A DNA stretch of 64,000 nucleotides from Actinophytocola oryzae (GTDB taxonomy: Bacteria; Actinomycetota; Actinomycetes; Mycobacteriales; Pseudonocardiaceae), in NCBI RefSeq assembly GCF_004364325.1, contig NZ_SOCP01000006.1:410662-474661 (forward strand). Reading direction: 5' to 3'. Under the pieces are notes generated by a model. That model had not been told where the DNA came from, did no database searches, and saw nothing but the letters and a program-made list of their open reading frames with translations. Both the position numbers and the translations under genes were made by a program. Positions within the stretch are counted from its first letter, which is position 1. Each line of letters starts with the position of its first letter. Of the stretch, positions 24,753 to 32,681 are shown piece after piece.

Positions 24753-25046
24753 GTGGTTTCGGACGGCTTCGAGGTCGACCTCGACGCACTGGATGCGGCA
24801 CGTGAACAGGTCGGTCGGCTGGTCGAGGAACTGAACGGACCGCCCCGCGACGTCCCGAGCGCCGAGACGTTCGGGCACGACCGGCTTGCCGAGGCGGTCA
24901 CCGAGTTCGCAGACCGGGAGAAACCGGGCATCGCAACACTGACCGACGAGACGATGGCACTCCACCGCGGCCTCACCGAGGTGGTCAGGGCCTATCGCGA
25001 CGAGGACGAGGACGGCGCCGGCCGGTTCGAGGACATCGCCCGATGA
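24753..25046 (+). CDS. ESX/type VII secretion-associated EspC-like small protein
   Basis: A 97-residue helical protein resembling the EspC-like/WXG100-related secreted proteins (SDGFEVDLDALDAAREQV, then a second helix HDRLAEAVTEFADREKPG). Such proteins form a helical hairpin and accompany type VII secretion substrates. GTG 24753 lies four bases after GGAGG; an upstream ATG 24717 lacks a good site. Its stop overlaps the toxin start (ATGA), so it is probably a chaperone or co-secreted partner of the EndoU toxin. No type VII apparatus genes are in the window. Confidence 0.75.
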   Translation: MVSDGFEVDLDALDAAREQVGRLVEELNGPPRDVPSAETFGHDRLAEAVTEFADREKPGIATLTDETMALHRGLTEVVRAYRDEDEDGAGRFEDIAR

Positions 25047-26239
25047 GCGCGAAGACCGTCCGGGACCTGGTGTCAGGCAACCCGAGGGAGATCTGGCTGC
25101 TCGCCGACTCCTACAGCCGCATGGCGCGCAACTGCGAGGACGTCGGCCAAGGCTTCCGCGCGATAGACGACGGAGGCTGGCGAGGCAGGGCCGCCGAAGC
25201 GTTCCACGCCAGGTTCGAACAGCAGCCCAGGCGCCTGCTGGCCATGGCCGACGCCTACGGCCACGCCGCCGTGGCGCTGGACACCTACGCCGCCGCCCTG
25301 GCCTGGGCGCAGAGGCAGGCAGGCGAGCTGATCGCGTCGGAAGGCGAGGAAAAGCCGCAAGCCCCGGCGCCGGTCGAGTTGACGGTGACCCAGCAGGCGC
25401 ACCTCACCGGCGTCATCTCCGAGCCGAACGCCCCAGAACCGGCCCCCGTCCACGTCGACCAGCGGGCACAGGCCCTCAGCACCTACCGCCGCGCCCTGGC
25501 CATGCTCGACACGGTCGGCAACGAGTCGGCGGCCGCGATCACGAGCGCCGCGAAGTCGATGCCCACCCCACTCCCGGCACTGCCCGCAAGGGCCGCCGAA
25601 CCAGCGCCGAAGCTGGTAGTGCACGCCGTGCTACCCCAGCCGCCGCGGAGGACGTGGTTCGACCCGGCGGCACTGCGCGACGACCCGGGGGACTGGACCG
25701 CCGCCATCAAGGAGATCCGGAAACGGCTGCGCTGGGATGGTCTGGACCGGGTGTCGCCGCACCTGGCCCAGCACATCTTCGAGGGCCACTACCGCCCGAG
25801 CAGGGACGGGAACACCGGCTACCACCACAGGGAGGGCGGCGTAGACCACGGCGTGCTGCGCGTGACGGACGTCATCTCCGGCCCCGACGCGGACGGCGTG
25901 TACAAAGCAAACGTTTGCGGCCCCCAGGGGACGTCGACCAGGACCAAGGTGAGCACGTTCTTCCCGGACTCGTGGTCCCGTGGTGAGGTCCTCTACGCGG
26001 TGCGCCAGGCGTTCGTGACGGCTATGGCGGACAAGGACGGGAGCTACGACCCGACGAAACGCCGCTTCGCAGGGGTATACAGAGGTGTGGAGATCGTGGG
26101 CCACCTCAGACGGGGCACGGCCGACCCGCGGCTGTGCGACATAGTGACGGCCTATCCACGCAGGGTCCGAAACGGCGGCAACGCTCATGAACAGAGCGAC
26201 AACGCAGGTCAGGTTCGTCATCGTCGACGACGAGCTTGA
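25043..26239 (+). CDS. Polymorphic toxin: type VII secretion-type N-terminus with C-terminal EndoU nuclease domain
   Basis: A 398-residue protein. Residues 1-100 are a helical WXG100-like export region (GGWRGRAAEAFHARFEQQPR holds the Trp-x-Gly turn). A Pro/Ala-rich linker covers about 105-215. Residues about 230-375 match the bacterial EndoU domain: HIFEGHYRPSRDGNTGYHHR carries the two conserved His residues, and DGSYDPTKRRFAGVYRGVEI the third region. EndoU toxins cut RNA, often tRNA. The last 20-odd residues after TAYPRRV run over the downstream gene and are probably dispensable. The gene is coupled to the EspC-like gene and followed by a likely immunity gene. Delivery to rival cells is inferred. 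Confidence 0.85.
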   Translation: MSAKTVRDLVSGNPREIWLLADSYSRMARNCEDVGQGFRAIDDGGWRGRAAEAFHARFEQQPRRLLAMADAYGHAAVALDTYAAALAWAQRQAGELIASEGEEKPQAPAPVELTVTQQAHLTGVISEPNAPEPAPVHVDQRAQALSTYRRALAMLDTVGNESAAAITSAAKSMPTPLPALPARAAEPAPKLVVHAVLPQPPRRTWFDPAALRDDPGDWTAAIKEIRKRLRWDGLDRVSPHLAQHIFEGHYRPSRDGNTGYHHREGGVDHGVLRVTDVISGPDADGVYKANVCGPQGTSTRTKVSTFFPDSWSRGEVLYAVRQAFVTAMADKDGSYDPTKRRFAGVYRGVEIVGHLRRGTADPRLCDIVTAYPRRVRNGGNAHEQSDNAGQVRHRRRRA

Positions 26240-26507
26240 GGTGTCCGCACCCCCCGCACTGGCCCCCCTGGACGACTTCCTCGAGACCGAGATAGGCACC
26301 GACGAGACCATGCTCGACCTGATCGAGCACCACGTCCGCCACAACAGCACCTGGCACTTCACCGGCGACGCCTGCCAACTGGACCTGGACGGCGGGACCG
26401 TCACCGTGAAGCACGGCTACACGGGCGCCAGCACCACCCTCCCTCGCGCCGACCTCCGAGCCCTCCTCGCCGACCTCCGCACCCTCCTGACCGGCGCCCT
26501 CGGCTAG
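26187..26507 (+). CDS. Probable immunity protein for the EndoU toxin
   Basis: A 106-residue acidic cytoplasmic protein that overlaps the toxin gene by 53 bases in another frame. It is rich in Asp and Leu (DDFLETEIGTDETMLDLIEH, then HNSTWHFTGDACQLDLDGGT), which would suit binding to a basic nuclease. I recognise no immunity family. Position directly after the toxin and acidity are the reasons for the call. ATG 26187 has no strong ribosome-binding site, which fits translational coupling. A hairpin terminator follows 13 bases after the stop. Confidence 0.6.
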   Translation: MNRATTQVRFVIVDDELEVSAPPALAPLDDFLETEIGTDETMLDLIEHHVRHNSTWHFTGDACQLDLDGGTVTVKHGYTGASTTLPRADLRALLADLRTLLTGALG

Positions 26508-26519
26508 CCATCCCATAAC

Positions 26520-26540
26520 GACCACCCGTTTTGGGTGGTC
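26520..26540 (+). terminator. Hairpin terminator after the EndoU locus
   Basis: The perfect eight-base arms GACCACCC and GGGTGGTC enclose the loop GTTTT. It lies between the immunity gene and tRNA-Ser(GGA) and would stop read-through into the tRNA. Confidence 0.65.
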
Positions 26541-26567
26541 AGGCCCACATCCGGTACTCTCCTCGGC

Positions 26568-26654
26568 GGAGGATTCGCATAGTGGCCTAGTGCGCACGAT
26601 TGGAAATCGTGTTGGGTGTTAAAACCCTCGCGGGTTCAAATCCCGCATCCTCCG
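26568..26654 (+). tRNA. tRNA-Ser (anticodon GGA)
   Basis: An 87-base class II tRNA. The acceptor stem GGAGGAT pairs with ATCCTCC, discriminator G; the anticodon loop is TTGGAAA (anticodon GGA); the variable arm spans TTGGGTGTTAAAACCCTC; the T-arm is GCGGGTTCAAATCCCGC. CCA is not encoded. It reads UCC and UCU. A terminator follows, and the last seven bases of the tRNA plus that terminator recur at 27418-27475. Confidence 0.96.
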
Positions 26655-26707
26655 CACTTTGAGCAGGTATAGCGCCCGGCATCCGTTGGTCTTGGATGCC
26701 GGGCGTT
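26648..26707 (+). repeat. Direct repeat copy 1: tRNA-Ser(GGA) 3' end plus terminator
   Basis: The blocks TCCTCCGC, TGAGCAGGTA, CGCCCGGCATCCGT and TGGATGCCGGGCGTT occur here and, in the same order and orientation, at 27418-27475. About 47 of roughly 58 positions agree. The two copies bracket the VOC gene. Confidence 0.7.
26673..26705 (+). terminator. Terminator of tRNA-Ser(GGA)
   Basis: Perfect 12-base arms CGCCCGGCATCC and GGATGCCGGGCG with a nine-base loop, 18 bases after the tRNA 3' end, followed by TTCGTTG. Confidence 0.8.
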
Positions 26708-26823
26708 CGTTGTACCAGGGCCGTCGTCCGTTTCGGAGGTGTGCTGGATGACCTCAGAACACGCTGTTCGCATGAGCAAATAGCTCCGTGTCGTTTCGGC
26801 AGGGCCGGGCTTAGCTTCGGGCG

Positions 26824-27402
26824 GTGGCGAACGAACTGACCATTCCGCTTCTGCCCTGTCCATCCATCGACGAGATCGCGTCGTTCTACGAGATGCTCGG
26901 CTTCGAGATCACCTATCGGCAGACGCGGCCGAACCCGCACGTCGCGGTGCGAAGGGAAGACATCAATCTGCACTTCTTCGGGATGGACGACTACGACCCC
27001 ACGCAGTCGTACAGCACGTGTCTGGTCATCGTGGCGGACACCAGTGAGCTGTTCGAGGCGTTCGCGGCCGGGATGCGGGCCGTGCACGGGAAACTGCTCG
27101 TCTCCGGCATTCCGCGTATGACGCGGCCGCGGCTGCGCAACGACCGGTACACCGGGTTCACCGTCGTCGATCCCGGCGGCAACTGGATCCGGATCCACAA
27201 GGCCGCCAAGGCACCCGAGGCGCGGACCAAGCTCGCCAAAGCCATGGAGGACGCCGCGAGGCAGGCGGACGCACGCGGCGACGAACGCCAGGGGCTGAAG
27301 ATCCTGGAAGGCGCCCTGAAGCGGGCTACCGGCGACGAACCGGAGCTTCAGGCGGCGCGGGAGTACCGCGACGAACTCCTTGAACGGATCAAGGGAGTCT
27401 GA
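26824..27402 (+). CDS. VOC-family (glyoxalase/bleomycin-resistance fold) protein with helical C-terminal extension
   Basis: A 192-residue protein. Residues 1-125 fit a VOC module: LTIPLLPCPSIDEIASFYEM at the start, a DINLHFFG strand, and GFTVVDPGGNWIRIH at the end, which often carries a metal or substrate residue. Residues 126-192 are a charged helical extension (RTKLAKAMEDAARQADARGD), resembling a single TPR-like unit; this extension is less usual for the family. The function could be antibiotic binding or a small-molecule enzyme. The start is GTG with a weak ribosome-binding site. It lies between two copies of a tRNA-end/terminator repeat, so it may be an acquired cassette. Confidence 0.8.
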   Translation: MANELTIPLLPCPSIDEIASFYEMLGFEITYRQTRPNPHVAVRREDINLHFFGMDDYDPTQSYSTCLVIVADTSELFEAFAAGMRAVHGKLLVSGIPRMTRPRLRNDRYTGFTVVDPGGNWIRIHKAAKAPEARTKLAKAMEDAARQADARGDERQGLKILEGALKRATGDEPELQAAREYRDELLERIKGV

Positions 27403-27417
27403 GCAGCGACCACGCTT

Positions 27418-27475
27418 TCCTCCGCGCCTGAGCAGGTACAACGCCCGGCATCCGTCGTCCTGGATGCCGGGCGTT
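27418..27475 (+). repeat. Direct repeat copy 2: tRNA 3' tip plus terminator
   Basis: This is the second copy of the repeat at 26648-26707, about 770 bases away. It retains only the last seven tRNA bases (TCCTCCG) and the terminator region, with small changes that make the hairpin longer. Confidence 0.7.
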
Positions 27476-27477
27476 GT
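27438..27477 (+). terminator. Terminator after the VOC gene
   Basis: Perfect 16-base arms ACAACGCCCGGCATCC and GGATGCCGGGCGTTGT with an eight-base loop, 35 bases after the stop codon. It is homologous to the tRNA-Ser(GGA) terminator. Confidence 0.8.
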
Positions 27478-27600
27478 CGCGTTCCATCTCAACTGGTGGG
27501 AACGCTTCGGGGCGCGCGATTCCTTTCGCGAGTGTCGCCGGTCTGTATGTGGGAGGGAAGGTTCAGGATCGCGGCGACAGGTGATCGTGAGGATGTGGTG

Positions 27601-28566
27601 ATGACGGACAGGTCAGCGGAGTTCGAGCAGCTCACCGAGCCGTTCAGACGCGAGCTGCTCACGCACTGCTACCGCATGCTCGGCTCGCTGGACGAGGCCG
27701 AGGACCTGGTCCAGGAGACCTACCTCCGAGCCTGGCGTTCCTACGACGAGTTCGAAGGCCGCGCCTCGCTCCGCACCTGGCTGCACCGCATCGCGACCAA
27801 CGCCTGCCTGTCCGCTCTTGAACAGCGTGGCCGGCGAGTGCTGCCCTCCGGGCTGGGCAGCCCGACCGAAGATCCCGACGCCCCGCCGCTACCGGCCGAA
27901 CCCGAGGTGACCTGGCTGGGACCGGTTCCGGACACCCACGACCCGGCCACGATCCTCACAGCGCGTGACAGCATGCGTCTGGCACTCGTCGCCGCCCTGC
28001 AGTACCTGCCGCCAAGGCAGCGAGCCGTGCTTCTGCTCCGGGAGGTCCTCGGCTTCAGCGCGGCCGAGGTCGCGGTCATGGTCGGCATGTCCGCGGCGGC
28101 GGTCAAGAGCGCGCTGCAGCGAGCCCGCGCCCGGCTCGACGAGGTCGCGCCCTCGCCCGAGACCGTCGCCGAGCCGGACGAGCCGCGTGCCCAGGACCTG
28201 CTGCGCCAGTACATCGCCGGTTTCGAGAACGCCGACCTGACCGCCCTGGAGCAGGCGCTGCGCACCGACGCCGCCATCGAACTGGTGGGCACGCGCACCT
28301 GGTTCTCCGGCAGGGCGACCTGCCTGCGTTACCTCGCGCACGTGGTCGGCTCGCCCGGCGACTGGCTGATGACCCGGACCAGCGCCAACGGCCAGCCCAC
28401 CGCGGCCACCTACTACCGAGCCGACGACCGAACCCATCAGGCGCTCGGGGTCGCCGTCCTCACCGCTACCCCGACCGGGCTCTCCCGCATCACCGTCTTT
28501 CCCGGCGGCCCAGGACTCGTGACCAGGTTCGGCCTTCCCGCCGTCCTCCCGAGCCGTCGGTCCTAG
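27601..28566 (+). CDS. SigG-like ECF RNA polymerase sigma factor with SnoaL-type C-terminal domain
   Basis: A 321-residue sigma factor. Region 2 is at residues 10-75 (LTHCYRMLGSLDEAEDLVQE), region 4 at about 130-185 (YLPPRQRAVLLLREVLGFSA), and residues 195-315 form an NTF2/SnoaL-like domain typical of the SigG/SigX5 (TIGR02960) group. These sigma factors lack a usual anti-sigma factor and the extra domain is thought to adjust activity. ATG 27601 lies seven bases after TGAGGA. A Ddn-type gene follows after 22 bases, as often seen for this group, so the two are likely one operon and possibly sigma-controlled. Confidence 0.88.
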   Translation: MTDRSAEFEQLTEPFRRELLTHCYRMLGSLDEAEDLVQETYLRAWRSYDEFEGRASLRTWLHRIATNACLSALEQRGRRVLPSGLGSPTEDPDAPPLPAEPEVTWLGPVPDTHDPATILTARDSMRLALVAALQYLPPRQRAVLLLREVLGFSAAEVAVMVGMSAAAVKSALQRARARLDEVAPSPETVAEPDEPRAQDLLRQYIAGFENADLTALEQALRTDAAIELVGTRTWFSGRATCLRYLAHVVGSPGDWLMTRTSANGQPTAATYYRADDRTHQALGVAVLTATPTGLSRITVFPGGPGLVTRFGLPAVLPSRRS

Positions 28567-28588
28567 ACCAACCCAAGAAAGGCCCACC

Positions 28589-29011
28589 GTGCCGACCGAC
28601 CAGGAATTCCTCACCTACAACGAAGGCGTCATCAGCGAGTTCCGCGCCAACCACGGCAAGGTCACCCAACCGCCGTTCCCGATCCTCCTGCTGACCACCA
28701 GCGGTGCGCGGACAGGACGGCAGACGACCGTGCCACTCGGCTTCGGCGTCGACGACACCGGACGCGTGTTCGTCGTCGCCTCCAAGGCGGGCGCACCGAA
28801 GCATCCTTCCTGGTTCCACAACCTGCGCGCCGACCCGACCGTGACGGTCGAGCTTGGCGACAACTCCTACGAGGCCAGGGCCGTCGTCACGGCAGGCGAG
28901 GAACGCGATCGCCTGTACCGCCTCGTCTCCGACGGCACCTCCGCCTATGAGCAGAACACCGACCGGGTGTTCCCGGTCGTCGTCCTCGAAGGCGTGCCCG
29001 CGCCGGGCTGA
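28589..29011 (+). CDS. Deazaflavin (F420)-dependent nitroreductase family protein (Ddn type)
   Basis: A 140-residue protein of the Ddn/Rv3547 family: PILLLTTSGARTGRQTTVPL near residue 31 and KHPSWFHNLRADPTVTVELG near residue 71 are the family hallmarks for binding the deazaflavin cofactor F420. Members reduce quinones, nitro compounds or other electrophiles. The GTG start follows AGAAAGG. It is in a probable operon with the SigG-like sigma factor, pointing to a stress or detoxification role. The physiological substrate is unknown. Confidence 0.87.
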   Translation: MPTDQEFLTYNEGVISEFRANHGKVTQPPFPILLLTTSGARTGRQTTVPLGFGVDDTGRVFVVASKAGAPKHPSWFHNLRADPTVTVELGDNSYEARAVVTAGEERDRLYRLVSDGTSAYEQNTDRVFPVVVLEGVPAPG

Positions 29012-29050
29012 CCGATCCACTATCGTCGCCGCGACGAGGGGAGGCGTGGG

Positions 29051-29521
29051 GTGGACGACGACGTGATGGCTCGGGTGACCGCGGCTGTGCAGCGTGGTCA
29101 GGCCGGTGAGCGGGGGGCGGCCCGCCAGGAGCTGGAGGCGATGTGGGCCGAGGTCGAGAACGACGACTTCCACCGTTGCGTGATCGCGCACTTCATGGCC
29201 GACCTCCAGGACGACCAGCGCGACGAGCTGTTGTGGGACGAGCGTGCCCTGGCCGCGGTCGACGGTGTCAGTGACGAGCGTGCCCAGGAGTACGACAAGT
29301 CCCTGCAGGTTCGGGGGTTCATGCCCTCCCTGTACCTGAGCCTCGCCGATGATCACCGGCGGCTCGGTGACTCGGACCGCGCTCACGAGTTCCTCGACAA
29401 GGCACGCGCCACGACCGACGCGCTGGGCGACGACCCTTACGGCGCGCTGGTCAAGGGCATCCTGGACAAGGTGGTCCGAGCACTGGCCGACGGCTCGACC
29501 GACCCACTACCGACCGACTGA
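29051..29521 (+). CDS. Hypothetical TPR-like acidic protein
   Basis: A 156-residue acidic helical protein. A helical repeat resembling a TPR unit is visible at RGFMPSLYLSLADDHRRLGD and the following helix. GTG 29051 lies about eight bases after GGGGAGG. It follows the Ddn-type gene by 39 bases on the same strand, so it may be in the same transcript. Similar short proteins occur widely in actinomycetes without known function. Confidence 0.65.
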   Translation: MDDDVMARVTAAVQRGQAGERGAARQELEAMWAEVENDDFHRCVIAHFMADLQDDQRDELLWDERALAAVDGVSDERAQEYDKSLQVRGFMPSLYLSLADDHRRLGDSDRAHEFLDKARATTDALGDDPYGALVKGILDKVVRALADGSTDPLPTD

Positions 29522-29586
29522 CGTTATCTGTCAACGGAAGCCGCCGACCGTAGCCATCGGACAGCGAACTGGCTCCAATGGGTTGT

Positions 29587-30129
29587 ATGAACACGACCCA
29601 GTCACAGCGCGTGTTGTACGTCATCACCTGCGGTACTCGTGCCGCCCGTGACATCGGCAAGCTGGTCGGCCTGGCGCAGGACGACGGGTGGACGGTGTGC
29701 GTCATCGCGACGCCCATGGCCACGCGGTTCATCGACCGGCCCGCGCTCGAGGCCCAGACGGGTTACCCCGTGCGCAGCGAGTACAAGCAGCCGGGAACAC
29801 CCGACCTGTTGCCGCCCGCCACCGCCATGATCGTCGGCGGTGCGAGCGCCAACACGGTCAACAAGCTCGCCGCCGGGATCTCGGACAACCTCGCGACAGG
29901 CCTGCTCAACGAGGCCATCGGCCTGCGGGTGCCGCTGGCGATCCTGCCCTTCGTGAACACGGCCCTCGCCGCGCATCCCGCCTTCGGGCGCAGTGTCCGG
30001 GTGCTGCGTGAAGCCGGGCTCGACGTGCTGCTCGGCGGCGACGGGTTCGCCCCCAACCCCCCGAACGCGGGGGAGAACACACTGCCGGACTACCCGTGGG
30101 CGTTGGCGCTTCGGGCAGTGGACAAGTAG
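29587..30129 (+). CDS. Flavoprotein (phosphopantothenoylcysteine-decarboxylase fold)
   Basis: A 180-residue protein of the HFCD flavoprotein family: VLYVITCGTRAARDIGKLVG at the N-terminus forms the FMN-binding first strand and loop, and TAMIVGGASANTVNKLAAGI is the conserved middle motif that normally contains the PASANT-like block. The end LPFVNTALAAHPAFGRSV also fits. Full Coa-type enzymes carry a further domain; this is the decarboxylase-like part only, so it probably acts on another substrate, perhaps in specialised metabolism. ATG 29587 is chosen; ATG 29578 is in frame. No clear ribosome-binding site. Confidence 0.75.
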   Translation: MNTTQSQRVLYVITCGTRAARDIGKLVGLAQDDGWTVCVIATPMATRFIDRPALEAQTGYPVRSEYKQPGTPDLLPPATAMIVGGASANTVNKLAAGISDNLATGLLNEAIGLRVPLAILPFVNTALAAHPAFGRSVRVLREAGLDVLLGGDGFAPNPPNAGENTLPDYPWALALRAVDK

Positions 30130-30187
30130 ACGTCACAACTCGACTGCGCTGGACCCACCCCATGGGCGAGGAAACCGTGCCACTGGG

Positions 30188-32377
30188 TCAGGGGCAACCG
30201 CTCCCGGTCAGTACGCGGGCCGCCGAGGTACCGAGTCCCGTCAACGCTCCAATTCGGGCCGGGGCGGACTTCACCCCTGCCGCCAGGTCCGAGTTGCCGT
30301 AACGGTGGCATTCCCGGTGCCAGTTCTCCACGCCCGCGATCCAGTCGCGCAGTTCCTGGACATACGACGCCAGCGCCCTCTGCGCCTTCCTGTCCAGTTT
30401 CGCCTCGACGACCAGCGTGGGCAGCTCACTGTCTATTACATGCTCGAACTGGCGCATTCTCGCGGTCAGCAGGTCGTTGACCACTTCGAATGCCTTCTCC
30501 TGGGGGCAGTTCAGGAAGTTCCGCACCACCAGCACCGCATTGTGGACCTCGCCCTCGAACTCTATCTCCTTGCGGTACGAGTAGAGATCGTTGATCAGCC
30601 AGCCGCAGTCCATGATGGAACTCTCCAGGGACCGCATCGGCCTGGTTCGGTAGATCGACTCCGGCAGTGCGTCCAGGTGGGCGATCCGGGACAGGCTCGT
30701 CGTGAGATCGGAACCGAATGTGTGGCGGCGCATCTCCACGTAGTCGATCGGGTCGGGAATGCGGTTCAGGCGGTGGTTGTCCTGCTCCCACAGCCAGCTG
30801 TCCAGCATGTTCTCGACCGCCAGCCGGAATTTCCTGCGTTCGGCCGTCGCGAGTGGCCCCGCCGTCCTGATCCACAGGTCGGCCAGGCCCCTTTCCAGGC
30901 CGTTCGCCGGAAGTACCGACGGGACGCACAGCTCCACCGGCATCAAAGCCTTCAGACGCGCGTTGCTCGTCCGCGCCGCCACGTAGTCCTTTCCGAACAC
31001 CCTCGGGTAGTAGTCGTCGCCGTAGGTGCCCCATGCCAGCCAGTACGAGCCGATGTCCAACTCCTCGACGGACCCGGCAGGGTGCAGGCCCGCCGCACAC
31101 AGGGAGAGGTCGTAGTCGCGCAGCGCCTTCTCGTCCCACACGCCCTCGGAGAGGATGCCCATCTCCTGACACCACGTCACCACGTTCTCCCGGGCCTTCT
31201 CCAGGTGCGGTGACAGGCTCAGCTCGAACGGTACGTACAGGTCCGGCACCGTCGTCGGGCCGACCTTCTCGAACGGCACGTGGGTGAACGCACGCATCCG
31301 TTGGGGTGCGGTGCCGAGCAGCGACTCGACGATGTGCATCGCCGACGTGCCGAGTCCGCCAGGACGGTCCAGGCGCAGCGCCCTCTCGTTCATGTAGCGG
31401 GACGACCGCAGGTGCCACTCGTGGCCGCCGGACTGCCAGTCCTGCAGCCCCTTCACGTACCCGGCCACGCCGAGCTGTGACGTCGGGTCGATGCCGTGCG
31501 CGGCGAGCAGCGGCGGGACCTCGGTGAGCGCCGTGTGCTCGAACTGGTGCAGACGCGACGTCAGCAGGTTGTTGACGGCCTCCGCCGCCTGCTGCGTCGG
31601 CAGGTCGAGGAACTTCTCGAACACCAGGACGCCGTTGGACAGCTCACCTTCGTCGAGGACCTCGCGTTCGTACGAGAACAGGTCGTTGCGCAGGTGGACG
31701 GCGTCCGCGAACGTGTCGCGCAGGACGGTCATCGGGCGGGTGGCCGCGATCTCCTCGGGGACCTCGACACCGACCGCGTGCTCGATCAGGTTCGCCGACC
31801 ACGGGGCGCCGCCGACCTTGCGGCGCATCTCGACGTACTCGATCGGGTTGGCCACGCGGCCCTCGCTGATGTTCGCCAGCTCCCACAGCGACTCGTCGAG
31901 CAGGTTCTTCGTGCTCTCGACGAAGCGGCGGCGGAAGTCGGCCGAGTGCGACGGGACCGTGCGGTTCCACAGGTCGACCAGGCCGCGCTCGACGGGGTTC
32001 TCGGGCGTCTCGGTGATCTTTCCGGTCACCGGCATGAACGCGGCCAGCCGGTCGAGGTACGCGCGCGCGGCGGGGATGTCGCGGGTGCGTTTGAACAGTT
32101 CGAGGAAGTGGTCGTCGAAGTAGAAGACCCAGACGTACCAGTCGGTGACCAGGTCCAGGACCGGCCCGGAGGCGTCGGGATGGGTGTACGCGCACAGCAG
32201 TGCGTAGTCGTGCGTGTCGAAGTCGTGCTCGTCCCAGATCTTCGTGCCGTGCTGCGGCACGTCGATCATGTCCATCTCGTACGCCCACCCCTTGCTGTGC
32301 GCACGGGCCTGTTCGAGGTTCGGGTTCAGACGCGCTGGGTACGGCAGGTAGAACTCGGGCAGTTCGAACGGCTGCAT
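30188..32377 (-). CDS. geoA: Geosmin synthase (germacradienol/geosmin synthase), two terpene cyclase domains
   Basis: A 729-residue bifunctional class I terpene synthase of the normal family length. The N-terminal domain (farnesyl diphosphate to germacradienol) has the metal motif DDHFLE near residue 85 and the second motif NDLFSYERE near residue 224. The C-terminal domain (germacradienol to geosmin) has DDYYP and NDLYSYRKE. The opening MQPFELPEFYLPYPARLNPN is typical. The frame is open upstream to 32464, but ATG 32377 gives the conserved N-terminus, with GGAAGGG about nine bases before it. The gene is monocistronic, downstream of the SRP RNA gene on the same strand. Confidence 0.95.
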   Translation of the reverse strand: MQPFELPEFYLPYPARLNPNLEQARAHSKGWAYEMDMIDVPQHGTKIWDEHDFDTHDYALLCAYTHPDASGPVLDLVTDWYVWVFYFDDHFLELFKRTRDIPAARAYLDRLAAFMPVTGKITETPENPVERGLVDLWNRTVPSHSADFRRRFVESTKNLLDESLWELANISEGRVANPIEYVEMRRKVGGAPWSANLIEHAVGVEVPEEIAATRPMTVLRDTFADAVHLRNDLFSYEREVLDEGELSNGVLVFEKFLDLPTQQAAEAVNNLLTSRLHQFEHTALTEVPPLLAAHGIDPTSQLGVAGYVKGLQDWQSGGHEWHLRSSRYMNERALRLDRPGGLGTSAMHIVESLLGTAPQRMRAFTHVPFEKVGPTTVPDLYVPFELSLSPHLEKARENVVTWCQEMGILSEGVWDEKALRDYDLSLCAAGLHPAGSVEELDIGSYWLAWGTYGDDYYPRVFGKDYVAARTSNARLKALMPVELCVPSVLPANGLERGLADLWIRTAGPLATAERRKFRLAVENMLDSWLWEQDNHRLNRIPDPIDYVEMRRHTFGSDLTTSLSRIAHLDALPESIYRTRPMRSLESSIMDCGWLINDLYSYRKEIEFEGEVHNAVLVVRNFLNCPQEKAFEVVNDLLTARMRQFEHVIDSELPTLVVEAKLDRKAQRALASYVQELRDWIAGVENWHRECHRYGNSDLAAGVKSAPARIGALTGLGTSAARVLTGSGCP

Positions 32378-32511
32378 GTACGCGAAACCCTTCCAGCGAC
32401 AGGGGGACGTAGGCAGGCAACCAAAGCCGGGGGGAACCGGCCAAGCCATGTCGGGAGGGAACACTCGAACGAGTCAGCCCTTGACCCGACCGGGTTACGG
32501 AGGCCGGGCAC

Positions 32512-32604
32512 AAAAAAGGGATCCCACGCACCCGTCAGAGCTCGCTTATCCTTGCTGCCTTCCGGCCCTGGGGAGGTTCACGAGATGGACGCCGCATGGG
32601 ATCC
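32512..32604 (-). ncRNA. ffs: Signal recognition particle RNA (4.5S-like, small SRP RNA)
   Basis: On the minus strand the sequence holds the universal SRP tip: GTGAACC, then CCCAGGGCCGGAAGGCAGCA and AGGATAAGC. The outer ends GGATCCCA and TGGGATCC pair to close a hairpin of about 87 bases, and a run of six T follows as terminator. The RNA binds Ffh in co-translational targeting. Linkage to dnaX, divergently arranged, is the usual actinobacterial order. Confidence 0.95.
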
Positions 32605-32681
32605 GACATCAGTGTAGCGACTCCCGCCGGAGCGGGTGCGTGGGTGCCCGGGGTGTCGGTGGCGGCGGGTATGGTCCTGGC

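Noticed and set aside
30093..31213. Plus-strand ORFs within geosmin synthase
   Set aside because: They have no ribosome-binding site and read as shadows of the strongly supported terpene synthase.
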